Source of the DNA: Sarcodiotheca gaudichaudii
Taxonomy: Eukaryota > Rhodophyta > Florideophyceae > Gigartinales > Solieriaceae
Assembly (NCBI GenBank): GCA_032355985.1
Contig: JAUKVZ010000003.1
Span: forward strand, 423,841 to 487,840
DNA: 64,000 nucleotides
Reading direction: 5' to 3'
Both the position numbers and the translations under genes were made by a program. Of the stretch, positions 18,654-27,131 are shown one piece after another (the first letter of the stretch is position 1; every line of letters begins with the position of its first letter). The notes beneath the pieces are model-generated. The model saw only the letters and a list, made by a program, of their open reading frames with translations. It did no database searches and was not told the DNA's origin.

Positions 18654-20465
18654 ATGCGTTCGTATCGGCCTGTGGACGTCCGGCCTTTGGCGCGTCTGAC
18701 CGAAGTTGTCAGGAAAAGGCGGACGCGCCGAAGATCCCTCCGCCGCCGAGCCCCCCGGCCCCGCTGGCTCGCCCTCATCGGCCTGCTCACCCTCGCTTCC
18801 TGCGCCTCGACGGCGCCCCGACCCGTCGAACCGCCCGAGCCGGAGCCCGATGGCGAGGCCGTCGCCCTCATCGACGAGGTGCTCTTCGCATTCCCCGGTC
18901 GCACATTTGTCGCGCCCATCGGCGTCCGCGGCACGCGCCCCGCCATACCCGAAGTGCGCCTCATCACCGGCGAGCGACTCAACTGCGAACTCGTCTGGTA
19001 TCGAGGCCGCCCCGCGCCGCCCAGCGCGACACAATCGCCGAAGCATCACTGGCTGCTGCCGGGCCTGACCTGGACCGCCGAGACCCGGCGTCCTGCCGCC
19101 GGCGTGACGGATGAAGCAGGTTTCTGGGCGCTGCTCATCGACATCCCGCTCGATACCAAGGTGCAGGTCGTCCTCATCGATGGTCGCCGCGCGCCGATCC
19201 GCTGGCTGAAGGAGCCCGGCGCCGGCGAAGCCCCCGAAATGGAGCGCGCTTCGGCGCTGGAACGACTCACGCCCGATCTCATCGAACGACTGCGGCCACT
19301 GGCGCAGGATCCCACCCGGCGCTGGCGTCTGGCGCTCCTTTCCGATCGGCTCGCCTTTGATCTGGATGAACTGCTGGCGCTGCTGCAGGTCGAACCCGAC
19401 CCGCCGCACATCGCGTTCCTGTCGACGCAGATCATCGACCAATGGCGCGCCGGAATCGCGCGCCTGCGCGCCCAGAATCCGTCACTCGCCGATGCGACGC
19501 TACGGGCTCTGACGCTGATCATCGAGGCGCCCAATGGCGAGCTCCTGCCGGCGTGGCGGCCGACGGATCCCCTCCGTCGCCAGTTCCTCGCGGCCCTGCT
19601 CGATCCGGCGCGATCGGAGTTTGAGCGTGCGGGCTGGGCGCGATCGTGGCTCGAGAGCCAGCCGCAGGTCGCAACGTGGACGGTCGATGACGCCGGCGCG
19701 ACGGGTGTCGGCCAGGAGAGCGTGGTGCGGTTGGGCGTTTCGAACATGACACAGGCGGATGTCGTGGCGCAGCTTCTGCGAAGCGACGGCTGGCGCGGGC
19801 CGCGTTCGATGGTGCGCGCCGAAGCCAGCGCGCTGGTCATCGCCCGGCCCAGGCCCGACGCGCTGAGCGAGCGGATGGAGCTGCGCTTCGGCGATCAATC
19901 GCGCGCGGCGGACTTCCTGTCCGGCGCGATCCCGCTGCGGCCGCCCGGCCTTGCAATCGGTCCCCTGCTCGAAGCATGGACCTTGGCCTCCTGGCTCGTC
20001 GACGAGCCGGCGCCGACAGCGCATGCGGATACGTGCGCAGCGCTGCTGCACTTCAGCCCGGATGAGACAACGCTGCGACTCTTCATCGAAGCGAAGACGG
20101 GCGATCATCCTTCTGAAACGCCCCGGCGCGATGAGGTTGTGATCTGGCTCGGCCCGACGGGCGCCGGCGCCGAGCCGCTGGTCGTGCGATCAGACGGCGC
20201 GCTGTTTCGCGGCATTCGCACACGCGAACCGATCGGCGTCGTCGACGTGACGACTGAAGAGGATCGCTGGTCGGCGCTTGTCGATGTGCCGCTGAATCTG
20301 ATTTCCGCCGATGGCGATCTGCTGCTGGGACTGACGCGCACTGATGCGCATGGGCAGCGAAGCTCCTGGCCCAGGCCATTGATGCCGGGTCAGGTGGAGC
20401 CGGGGCGGGCGCGGATCGATTGCGGCGCCTGGGCGCGCTCGCGAGAGATTGATCAGAGCAACTGA
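18654..20465 (+). CDS. Large hypothetical lipoprotein
   Basis: About 603 residues from the ATG at 18654. A long Arg-rich n-region is followed by 'WLALIGLLTLASCAS', a type II signal with lipobox LASC, so the mature protein should be lipid-anchored. No domain is recognised; the body mixes helical Arg/Leu-rich segments (residues ~170-290) with beta-like segments. The C-terminal third has the feel of a carbohydrate-binding-like or DOMON-like fold ('DEVVIWLGPTGAGAEPLVVRSDGALFRGIRT', 'LLLGLTRTDAHGQRSSWPRPLMPGQVEPG'), but this is weak. It is divergent from the CBM48 gene (64 bases apart). Base composition changes along the gene, C-rich early and G-rich late. An earlier start at 18618 is possible. 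Confidence 0.7.
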   Translation: MRSYRPVDVRPLARLTEVVRKRRTRRRSLRRRAPRPRWLALIGLLTLASCASTAPRPVEPPEPEPDGEAVALIDEVLFAFPGRTFVAPIGVRGTRPAIPEVRLITGERLNCELVWYRGRPAPPSATQSPKHHWLLPGLTWTAETRRPAAGVTDEAGFWALLIDIPLDTKVQVVLIDGRRAPIRWLKEPGAGEAPEMERASALERLTPDLIERLRPLAQDPTRRWRLALLSDRLAFDLDELLALLQVEPDPPHIAFLSTQIIDQWRAGIARLRAQNPSLADATLRALTLIIEAPNGELLPAWRPTDPLRRQFLAALLDPARSEFERAGWARSWLESQPQVATWTVDDAGATGVGQESVVRLGVSNMTQADVVAQLLRSDGWRGPRSMVRAEASALVIARPRPDALSERMELRFGDQSRAADFLSGAIPLRPPGLAIGPLLEAWTLASWLVDEPAPTAHADTCAALLHFSPDETTLRLFIEAKTGDHPSETPRRDEVVIWLGPTGAGAEPLVVRSDGALFRGIRTREPIGVVDVTTEEDRWSALVDVPLNLISADGDLLLGLTRTDAHGQRSSWPRPLMPGQVEPGRARIDCGAWARSREIDQSN

Positions 20466-20471
20466 AGCTCG

Positions 20472-21218
20472 TTACTCGGGATCCTCGGTGAGGACTTCCA
20501 TATCCACGACGCGCACGTCGCCATTTTCCTCAGCGAGGATGACGCCCAATGCATCCAGCGCGTTGAGGGCGGCGAGCTGTTCGGCCTGCTTCTTGGACTG
20601 TCCCCAGCTTGATTCGTAGCGCTGCGCGCCGATCTGGACGCACACCTCGAAGCACTTGGCGTGATCGGGGCCTTTTTCGTCGAGCAGGATGTAGGAAGGC
20701 AGCGTTTCAAGCTGCTCCTGCGCGACGTGCTGAAGGACGGACTTGAAGTTCTGCTGATGGCCGCTGTCAGCGGCCTTGAAGACCAGCTCGGAGATCTGCG
20801 GCAGCAGGAAATCGCGTGCGGCGTCGTAGCCGCCATCGAGATAGATGGCGCCGATGACCGATTCAAGCGCGGCCGCGCGCAGGGACGAGGGCAGGTTGGT
20901 GTCCGTCTGCATGCCTTTGCCGAGGCGAAGCAGATCGCCGAGGCCCATCTCGCGTGCGATCTTGGCGCACGTTCGTCGGGAGACGGCGACGGATTTGATC
21001 TTGGTCATGTCGCCTTCAAGGAGGCTGGGGAATTCCTGGAAGAGGAACTCGCAGACGATGAGTCCGAGGACGGAATCGCCCAGGAACTCGAGCCGTTCAT
21101 TGGAGGTGACGCGAGAATCTGCGCGCGAGGCATGGGTGAGCGCTTCGTGCAGCAGGTTCTTGTCTTTAAAGGTGTAGCCGATCCGCTCTTCGGCCACCTC
21201 GATTGTGGGGTCCATCAT
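20472..21218 (-). CDS. rnc: Ribonuclease III
   Basis: A 248-residue double-strand-specific endoribonuclease for rRNA and mRNA processing. The signature 'ERLEFLGDSVLG' lies at about residues 41-52 with the catalytic acidic cluster, and 'LESVIGAIYLDGG' near residue 118 supplies the second metal-binding acidic residue. A double-stranded-RNA-binding domain follows from about residue 160 (FKSVLQHVAQEQ, and AEQLAALNALDALG at the end), then a short acidic tail. The start at 21218 (MMDPTIEVAEERIGY) fits family length; a longer frame to 21356 lacks homology-like sequence. Its stop lies 6 bases from the convergent lipoprotein stop. Confidence 0.96.
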   Translation of the reverse strand: MMDPTIEVAEERIGYTFKDKNLLHEALTHASRADSRVTSNERLEFLGDSVLGLIVCEFLFQEFPSLLEGDMTKIKSVAVSRRTCAKIAREMGLGDLLRLGKGMQTDTNLPSSLRAAALESVIGAIYLDGGYDAARDFLLPQISELVFKAADSGHQQNFKSVLQHVAQEQLETLPSYILLDEKGPDHAKCFEVCVQIGAQRYESSWGQSKKQAEQLAALNALDALGVILAEENGDVRVVDMEVLTEDPE

Positions 21219-21642
21219 CGCGAAAGATCCATCACACTCCCGATGGACCCGCCAGAGTCCAGGGAGCAGCCGAGTCCAGAGGTCGTGGGCGCCCACTGGG
21301 GAGCGGGCGCTTCGGCCCGGACGGCGAAGGGGATCGCGCCTGGGCTTTGACCTCACTGTGTGAACTCGGTCGCGCGGACTCAGAGGGCCGTCGCCAGACC
21401 GGCGGTCGCCAAGCGCGTCGGCGGGGATGCCGACATGGTCGCTCCAGGCTTCCTGTGGTCGGGACGGCCACTGAGTACACGCGGCCGAACGCCGCGAAGG
21501 CAGGCCGAGCCGCCTTCGCCTCCAGATTACTTTGAAGCGGCGTCAAGTCCATCCTGAAGCCGTCTGATTGGGGCAAAAACGCGGTTCGAGGGGCTGGGAT
21601 ACGGGGGCGGGGGTAAGTTTCAGGACCTGGCGGGCAAATGGG
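21219..21642. other. Intergenic region between divergent rnc and rpmH
   Basis: More than 400 bases with no supported gene. It is G-rich on the + strand and contains no recognisable RNase P RNA, tmRNA or SRP RNA core. It presumably carries the rnc promoter on the minus strand and the upstream part of the rpmH control region. It lies just right of the strand-skew transition, so replication-origin function is possible but no clear DnaA-box cluster is visible. Confidence 0.4.
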
Positions 21643-21643
21643 A

Positions 21644-21673
21644 TTGGCCGACAGGGGCGCGCTTGGCTATGAT
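21644..21673 (+). promoter_or_regulatory. Candidate sigma70-type promoter of rpmH
   Basis: TTGGCC at 21644-21649 and TATGAT at 21668-21673 are separated by 18 bases. Transcription would begin near 21680 and give a leader of about 60 bases before the L34 start. Confidence 0.5.
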
Positions 21674-21742
21674 CCTCGCCCCGCAGGACCGGGCGGACAC
21701 GTCCCGGCGGTTTCGTATTGTCCCCGCTCAGGTGAGCAGATC

Positions 21743-21883
21743 ATGCATTACCCACGTCGCAACAGCCGCATCAAGAGGAAGCGATCCATTGGATTTCGCG
21801 CCCGGATGCGCACGAAGAATGGCCGCAAGATCATCAATCGCAAGCGCCGCATGGGCCGCGTGATCAACGTCGCTGACAACTGA
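21743..21883 (+). CDS. rpmH: Large-subunit ribosomal protein bL34
   Basis: A 46-residue very basic protein. 'GFRARMRTKNGRKIINRKR' is the bL34 core. The start (MHYPRRNSRIKRKRS) differs from the usual MKRTYQPS beginning but keeps the length, and AGGTGA precedes it at about 8 bases. In most bacteria rpmH is followed by rnpA and yidC and lies near dnaA and oriC; here an intrinsic terminator follows directly and a UbiB-type gene comes next. The link to the composition flip just upstream supports an origin-proximal location. Confidence 0.96.
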   Translation: MHYPRRNSRIKRKRSIGFRARMRTKNGRKIINRKRRMGRVINVADN

Positions 21884-21940
21884 TCCTGCGCGTTCGCTCG
21901 ATGTGAATCGGCGCGAACAGATTGATTGAGCAAGTCGACG

Positions 21941-21969
21941 CCGCACCGGTCTGAACTGGTGCGGTTTTC
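21941..21969 (+). terminator. Intrinsic terminator of rpmH
   Basis: CCGCACCGGT at 21941-21950 pairs with ACTGGTGCGG at 21955-21964 (one G-T pair) around a CTGA loop, followed by TTTTC. Confidence 0.85.
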
Positions 21970-21981
21970 ATTGCGCGCTTC

Positions 21982-23736
21982 ATGCGGTGTATCTTGCGCC
22001 GTATGCAGGATTCCTCCGAGCGTGATGATCATTCAAATGACGACCAGGACAACGGTTCCCCGGCGAAGCCTCTGCGGGCGCCGCGTGGGATCGGTCCGCT
22101 GCGTTCGATGGAGCGCGGCGCGCAGCTGGTGCGTGTGGCGGTGGAGGTCGGCCTTGGCGATCTTCTGGCGCGGATGGGGATCGGCTCAGACGCATCCGAT
22201 GGAGCGCACTCGCGCGAGCCTTTGCCGATGCGTGTGCGGCTTGCGCTGGAGCGGCTGGGTCCGACATTCGTCAAATGCGGGCAGGTGCTGAGCACGCGTC
22301 CGGATCTCTTGTCCGAAGAGTGGATTGACGAGTTCAGCAAGTTGCAGGCAAGCGTGCCTCCGGCGCCGTGGGCCGGCGACAACGGCATCGAGGGCGTGCT
22401 GCAGGGCGAGTTCGGCGAGCGGCTGGATGAGCTATTTGAATCCATTGAAGAAGAGCCGGTGGCCGCGGCTTCGATGGCGCAGGCGCATCGAGCGCGCCTG
22501 CGCAGCGGGGATGAGGTGATCCTGAAGATTCTGCGCCCGAACATCGATTCGATGATCAGCGCTGATCTTTCGCTGATGCAATGGGTGGCGGCGCAGGCGA
22601 AGAAGCATCTGGGCGACATCGGGATGGATCCGGTGCTTGTTGTTGATGAGTTCGCCAAGCAGCTTGAGCGCGAGACGGATCTTACGATCGAAGCTACAAG
22701 CACAGAGCGGATGGGCGACGACTTCCCGCCCGATGGCGAGGTGCGCTTCAGCCGCATCTATCGCGAGGCTTCCACGAAGCGCGTGCTTGCGCAGGAGTAC
22801 ATCAAGGGCACGCTGCTTTCTGATCTTGATTCCGACTCACTCTCCGCTGAGCGGCGTGAGGAGATCACGCGGCGCGCGGCGGACATGGTGTTCAAGCAGT
22901 GCCTGCAGATCGGATTCTTCCACGCCGACCCGCATCCGGGCAACATCTTCATCCTCGAGCATGATCAGTTGTGCTTCATTGACTGCGGCATGACTGGGCT
23001 GATTGCGCCCAAGACCATGACGCAGCTTGCCGAGCTTGTGCATGGTTCACTGGAAGGCGAGCTGGACAAGGTGATTGCGCTGGCGGTGCAGATTTCCGGC
23101 GCTGATCCTGTGATCGGGCAGGAGCGCGGCTTTCAGACGGATGTGTGGGCGTTCATCGATCGGTTCCACGGCGGATCGCTGAAGTCGATCAAAATGGGCG
23201 AGCTGCTCAACGAGTTCTTCAGCGTGCTGCGCAAGCACAAGATGCGCTGTCCGGCGGACATCGTCTTTCTGATCAAGGCGCTGACGACGATCGAGGGCGT
23301 GGGCGAGAAGCTGGCGCCGGAGTTTGACATCGTCGGCCATGTGCGGCCTTACGTGGAGCGGCTGATTCGCAAGCGTTACAGCCCGCGCGCGGTGAAGAAG
23401 CGGCTGATGTCGATGATCGTGTCGTATTCAGACATGGTTGAGGCGCTGCCGCATCGCATGGGCGAGCTGATCGGGACGGTGCAGCGCGGGGAACTGACGG
23501 CGCGGATGGAGGTGAAGGATTTTCATCGGCTGTCGCGCGCGATTGATCAGGCGAGCGGCGCGATCGGGTGGGCCTTGATCGTGGCGGCGATGATCGTGGG
23601 CTCCTCGGTGGTGGTGCTGGCGGGCGCCGTGGGCAAGGAGCATCGGCTGTTTCTGCACATCGGCGGCTGGGGATTTGCGCTGGCGATGCTGATGGCGTTC
23701 TGGCGTCTGATCGTGGGGATCGTCCGCAAGCCGTGA
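21982..23736 (+). CDS. ABC1/UbiB-family atypical kinase
   Basis: A 584-residue protein with the family's diagnostic motifs. 'LGPTFVKCGQVLSTRPDLL' is the KxGQ motif near residue 95, 'VAAASMAQAHRARL' is the Ala-rich loop that replaces the kinase P-loop near residue 160, and 'FHADPHPGNIFI' is the metal-binding segment near residue 313. Two C-terminal transmembrane helices (GWALIVAAMIVGSSVVVLAGAV and a second) match UbiB membrane anchors. Such proteins support quinone or isoprenoid lipid handling by ATPase/kinase activity. No ubi or men genes are adjacent. The terminator 12 bases upstream makes a start at 22003 (MQDSSERDD) a good alternative. Confidence 0.9.
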   Translation: MRCILRRMQDSSERDDHSNDDQDNGSPAKPLRAPRGIGPLRSMERGAQLVRVAVEVGLGDLLARMGIGSDASDGAHSREPLPMRVRLALERLGPTFVKCGQVLSTRPDLLSEEWIDEFSKLQASVPPAPWAGDNGIEGVLQGEFGERLDELFESIEEEPVAAASMAQAHRARLRSGDEVILKILRPNIDSMISADLSLMQWVAAQAKKHLGDIGMDPVLVVDEFAKQLERETDLTIEATSTERMGDDFPPDGEVRFSRIYREASTKRVLAQEYIKGTLLSDLDSDSLSAERREEITRRAADMVFKQCLQIGFFHADPHPGNIFILEHDQLCFIDCGMTGLIAPKTMTQLAELVHGSLEGELDKVIALAVQISGADPVIGQERGFQTDVWAFIDRFHGGSLKSIKMGELLNEFFSVLRKHKMRCPADIVFLIKALTTIEGVGEKLAPEFDIVGHVRPYVERLIRKRYSPRAVKKRLMSMIVSYSDMVEALPHRMGELIGTVQRGELTARMEVKDFHRLSRAIDQASGAIGWALIVAAMIVGSSVVVLAGAVGKEHRLFLHIGGWGFALAMLMAFWRLIVGIVRKP

Positions 23737-23928
23737 CGCGACGCGAGGTCGCCGCGTGCGGCCGATCGCGGTAGTCTCTGGTCCGGACGCGCCCGTGGCG
23801 CGGATGGCTGATTGAAGTGACTGAATAGCGGCTGTGCGGCTTCGAGCCCCGGCCTCAACTCTCCGATAGAAGGCTGAGCGGACTGACCCGCCGACTGATT
23901 TGGCGCATCGAGCACGAAGGACACGAGC

Positions 23929-25140
23929 ATGAAGATTCACGAGTACCAGGCGCGGCAGCTTCTTTCGGATGCGGGCGTTCCCGTGCCGCCGGGTGTGATG
24001 ATCGAGAGCGTCGAGCAGGCGGCTGGCGCGTACAAGCAGGTCGTCAGCGATGCGGGGCTCGGCGATGGCGGCCTGGCGGTGGTCAAGGCTCAGGTGCATG
24101 CGGGCGGGCGCGGCAAGGCGGGATTCGTGAAACTCGTCAAGGGCGCCGACGAGGCGACTGAAGCGGCGCGATTCATGCTTTCCAATCGCATGGTTTCGGC
24201 GCAGACGGGCGCTGATGGCCTGGAAGTGCAGAAGCTGCTGATCGCGGCGGGCGTCGATATCGCCAAGGAGTATTACCTGGCCATCACGACGGATCGCGCG
24301 ACGCGGCGCAACACGCTGATCGCTTCGGCTGAGGGCGGCGTGGAGATCGAGCAGGTCGCCGCATCGAATCCTGATGCGATCATCAAGACGCCGATTCATC
24401 CGTTGATCGGTCTGCAGGCTCATCAGGCGCGCGAGGTCGCGTTCAAGCTTGGCTTTACGGGCAAGCAGGTCGGGCAGGCGGCGAAGATCATGCTTGCGCT
24501 TTCGAAGTTGTATGCGTCGAAGGACTGCACGCTTGCGGAGATCAATCCGCTGATCGTGACGCCGCCGACGGGCGATCATCCTGATGGGCAGGTGCTGGCG
24601 ATTGATGCGAAGTTCAACTTCGATGACAACGCACTTTTCCGTCAGAAGCAGATTGCGGACATGTTTGATCCTGCGGAGGAGAATCCTTCGGAGCTGCGCG
24701 CCAGCCGCATCGGGCTGTCGTATATCGCGATGGAGGGCAACATCGGCTGCCTGGTGAATGGCGCGGGCCTTGCGATGGCGACGATGGACACGATCAAGCA
24801 CTTCGGCGGCGAGCCGGCGAACTTCCTGGATGTCGGCGGCAGCGCTTCGGAGGAGGCGGTGACGGAGGGCTTCCGCATCATTCTTTCGGATGAGCATGTG
24901 GGCGGCGTGCTGGTGAACATCTTCGGCGGCATCATGCGCTGCGATGTGATTGCGCAGGCTGTGGTGAATGCCGCCAAGGAGATCGGATTCACGGTGCCGC
25001 TGGTCGTTCGCCTTGAGGGGACGAATGTGGAGCAGGGCCGCGAGATTCTGGAGGCGGCTCGTGATGAGCTTCCGACGATGCAGGCGGCGGCTGATCTTGG
25101 CGACGCTGCTGAGAAGGTGTGCGCTGCGGTGGCAGGCTGA
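23929..25140 (+). CDS. sucC: Succinyl-CoA synthetase, ADP/GDP-forming, beta subunit
   Basis: A 403-residue ATP-grasp protein with the standard start 'MKIHEYQARQLLSDAGVPVPPG'. It contains 'VVKAQVHAGGRGKAGFVKLV' (ATP-grasp Lys region), 'LAEINPLIV' metal-binding residues, 'GNIGCLVNGAGLAMATMDTIK' and 'NIFGGIMRCDVIAQ' near the C-terminus. It makes succinate plus NTP from succinyl-CoA in the TCA cycle, with the alpha subunit carrying the phospho-His. The alpha gene sucD, almost always the next gene, is absent here: the next gene encodes an unrelated secreted protein. Confidence 0.95.
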   Translation: MKIHEYQARQLLSDAGVPVPPGVMIESVEQAAGAYKQVVSDAGLGDGGLAVVKAQVHAGGRGKAGFVKLVKGADEATEAARFMLSNRMVSAQTGADGLEVQKLLIAAGVDIAKEYYLAITTDRATRRNTLIASAEGGVEIEQVAASNPDAIIKTPIHPLIGLQAHQAREVAFKLGFTGKQVGQAAKIMLALSKLYASKDCTLAEINPLIVTPPTGDHPDGQVLAIDAKFNFDDNALFRQKQIADMFDPAEENPSELRASRIGLSYIAMEGNIGCLVNGAGLAMATMDTIKHFGGEPANFLDVGGSASEEAVTEGFRIILSDEHVGGVLVNIFGGIMRCDVIAQAVVNAAKEIGFTVPLVVRLEGTNVEQGREILEAARDELPTMQAAADLGDAAEKVCAAVAG

Positions 25141-25243
25141 CCCCCCCTGCGTGAGTGAATTGCAACTCGATTCGTGGTTTTGAAGCGCTCGGAACGACTG
25201 GTGCGCGGGTTATACTGTGTCTGTGCGCAGAGGGAACACGCGT

Positions 25244-26128
25244 ATGAGGGGACTGCACATTCTTCGGTTGTTTGCGACTGGCGGCGCGATTGGCGTCTGC
25301 GCCTGCAACTGCTTTGCGCACGGCCGATATCTGCTGGATGCGGATGCATCTGGCGAGGTGTTTGAATACACGAACGCATCGCCCTTTTTCTTTGATGAAG
25401 AGACGTATGACTCGGCGACGGGCGCGCGCATCGGGCTGATGACGTTTGATTACGACACATACTCGGGTGATCCGGACGGCACGGTGGTCGCCGGGGGCGC
25501 CATTGCGGGCGGGATTCTGCTGAATCCGAATGCGACGATGCGCGATGGCTGGTCGCTGCATTTCGTGCAGACGGTGGCGGCGACGGTGACGGGCTCGGCG
25601 GCGCAGATTCGCTGGGGCCTGGGATCTTCAAACGCCGGGACGTATCCGGATGCGGGTCCGATGGATCCGGCGTATGCGTTTGAGCAGATGGGGAATGATC
25701 CGCCGGCGCTGAGCATGGTGGATCTGCCGCGGCGAGCGTTTGCGCAAGGCGATCAGAGTTGGTTTGCAGAGCTTGGGCTGGTGGCGATCGCTGATGAGGC
25801 GCTCTTTGAGGATGAGGGCATTTTCTATCGCGAGGCGCGGGTGATCGATACGTTTCAATGGGGCTTTGCGATTGACACGAGCTTTGAGCCATTCGGCGCG
25901 CAGAACGTCAGCGCTCAGCCGGCGCCTTCGATGTGGGGCTCGCCGAGCGAGACGTATCTGGAGACGTTGAACTCGTATTACGACGGGCTGGGCGGGGCGG
26001 CGGTTGTGTCGCAGCGGTTTCGATTTGTGGATCGGGATGATGTGTTTCTGCCTTCACCGGGCGGGATGATTGTGTGTGCTGCCGGTGTGTGCGTGTGGGC
26101 GCGACGGCGCACGAGGCTTGCCGCATGA
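25244..26128 (+). CDS. Secreted hypothetical protein with degenerate PEP-CTERM-like tail
   Basis: A 294-residue protein. The ATG at 25244 follows AGAGGG, and a signal peptide (LRLFATGGAIGVCACNCFAHG) comes directly after; an upstream GTG at 25217 is less likely. The middle is an Asp/Gly/Thr-rich beta-type domain ('YDTYSGDPDGTVVAGGAIAGG'). The end 'LPSPGGMIVCAAGVCVWARRRT' is a PSPGG, hydrophobic, Arg pattern like the other two PEP-CTERM-type proteins here. No ligand or enzyme motif is seen. Its stop overlaps the start of the WD40 gene by 4 bases (ATGA), so the two are probably translationally coupled. Confidence 0.75.
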   Translation: MRGLHILRLFATGGAIGVCACNCFAHGRYLLDADASGEVFEYTNASPFFFDEETYDSATGARIGLMTFDYDTYSGDPDGTVVAGGAIAGGILLNPNATMRDGWSLHFVQTVAATVTGSAAQIRWGLGSSNAGTYPDAGPMDPAYAFEQMGNDPPALSMVDLPRRAFAQGDQSWFAELGLVAIADEALFEDEGIFYREARVIDTFQWGFAIDTSFEPFGAQNVSAQPAPSMWGSPSETYLETLNSYYDGLGGAAVVSQRFRFVDRDDVFLPSPGGMIVCAAGVCVWARRRTRLAA

Positions 26129-27051
26129 GTGGATTGCTTTGCGATATGCCGGCGCATGAGGGCGGCGCGCGTGCGTGCGTGTTCTCTCCGGATAGTCAGT
26201 TGCTCGTCACGGGCGGCGCCGATCGGTTGATTCATGTGTGGTCGACGGCGGAGTGGTCGATCATTGCGACGTTCAGCGGGCATGAGCGCGGGATTATTGA
26301 TCTGTGTCTGTGCGCTGATGGGGCGCGGCTGATTTCATCGGCGGCGGATGCGGAGGCGCGCATCTGGTCTTTTCCGACGGGTGAGACGCTGGGGAGGCGG
26401 ACGAGCGTGCGCGCTTCGGTGTGCGCGCCGGATGGAGAGACGATCGCATCGTGGCGCGGGCGCAATCATGTGTCGCTGTGGAATGTGATGACGGATGAGG
26501 AGGAGCGCCGGTTCAGCGTGCGGGCGCGCCTGTGCGGCCTTGCGTTCACACCGGATGGCGAGCAGTTGCTGGTGGCGCCGGCGGGTGAGGACATCGAGGC
26601 GCTGGATCTGGAGAGCCTGGAATGCATGGAGACGGTCGCCTCGGATCCTGAGGAGGTGACGGATCTTGCGCTGAGCGCTTCGCCCAGGCGGCTGCTGGTG
26701 GCGGGCGTGGGCGGCCGCGTCGAGATGCATGAGGGCGAAGGCTGGCAGGAGGCGGGCGTGATCACGCTGCGGCCGGGTCAGACGCGGACGATGTCCCTTT
26801 CTGCGGGCGGGCGCCTGCTGGCGGTGGGCGGTGAACGGCGCGTGCGAATTTTTGATCTGGTGGAGAGTGATCTGCGGGCGGACTGGGCCGTGGCGCCGAC
26901 GGGCGTGCATGACGTGGCGATCAGCCCGAATGGGAAGTGGCTGGCGATGGTGGCTTCTGATGGGCGGCTGCGGGCGTGGAAGATTCCGGGAAGGATGGCG
27001 GCGACAGTGCAGTTGGGTCGAGAGCGGGCGCGCGAGACCGGGCCCGAATGA
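26125..27051 (+). CDS. WD40-repeat protein
   Basis: A 308-residue protein starting at the ATG that overlaps the previous stop. Repeated blades are visible: 'AHEGGARACVFSPDSQLLVTGGADRLIHVWS', 'GHERGIIDLCLCADGARLISSAADAEARIWS', then more diverged blades ending in 'VHDVAISPNGKWLAMVASDGRLRAWKI'. This makes about six to seven blades, enough for one beta-propeller, with no extra domain and no signal peptide. It is therefore probably a cytoplasmic scaffold. Coupling to a secreted PEP-CTERM-like protein is unexplained. Confidence 0.88.
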   Translation: MSGLLCDMPAHEGGARACVFSPDSQLLVTGGADRLIHVWSTAEWSIIATFSGHERGIIDLCLCADGARLISSAADAEARIWSFPTGETLGRRTSVRASVCAPDGETIASWRGRNHVSLWNVMTDEEERRFSVRARLCGLAFTPDGEQLLVAPAGEDIEALDLESLECMETVASDPEEVTDLALSASPRRLLVAGVGGRVEMHEGEGWQEAGVITLRPGQTRTMSLSAGGRLLAVGGERRVRIFDLVESDLRADWAVAPTGVHDVAISPNGKWLAMVASDGRLRAWKIPGRMAATVQLGRERARETGPE

Positions 27052-27131
27052 GGGGGCTATGATCGCCTCCGGGGCAATGGAATGTTCGTTCCGGAATCTG
27101 ACAGATGCGAGGCAGTCAGGAGGCACGGATC

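Noticed and set aside
18590-18982. N-terminal extension of the CBM48 protein
   Set aside because: The extra residues are low complexity and antisense to the lipoprotein N-terminus; the domain begins right after the ATG at 18589.
23428-24897. 489-codon open frame on the minus strand
   Set aside because: It is antisense across the UbiB/SucC junction, Arg/His-rich, without any motif.
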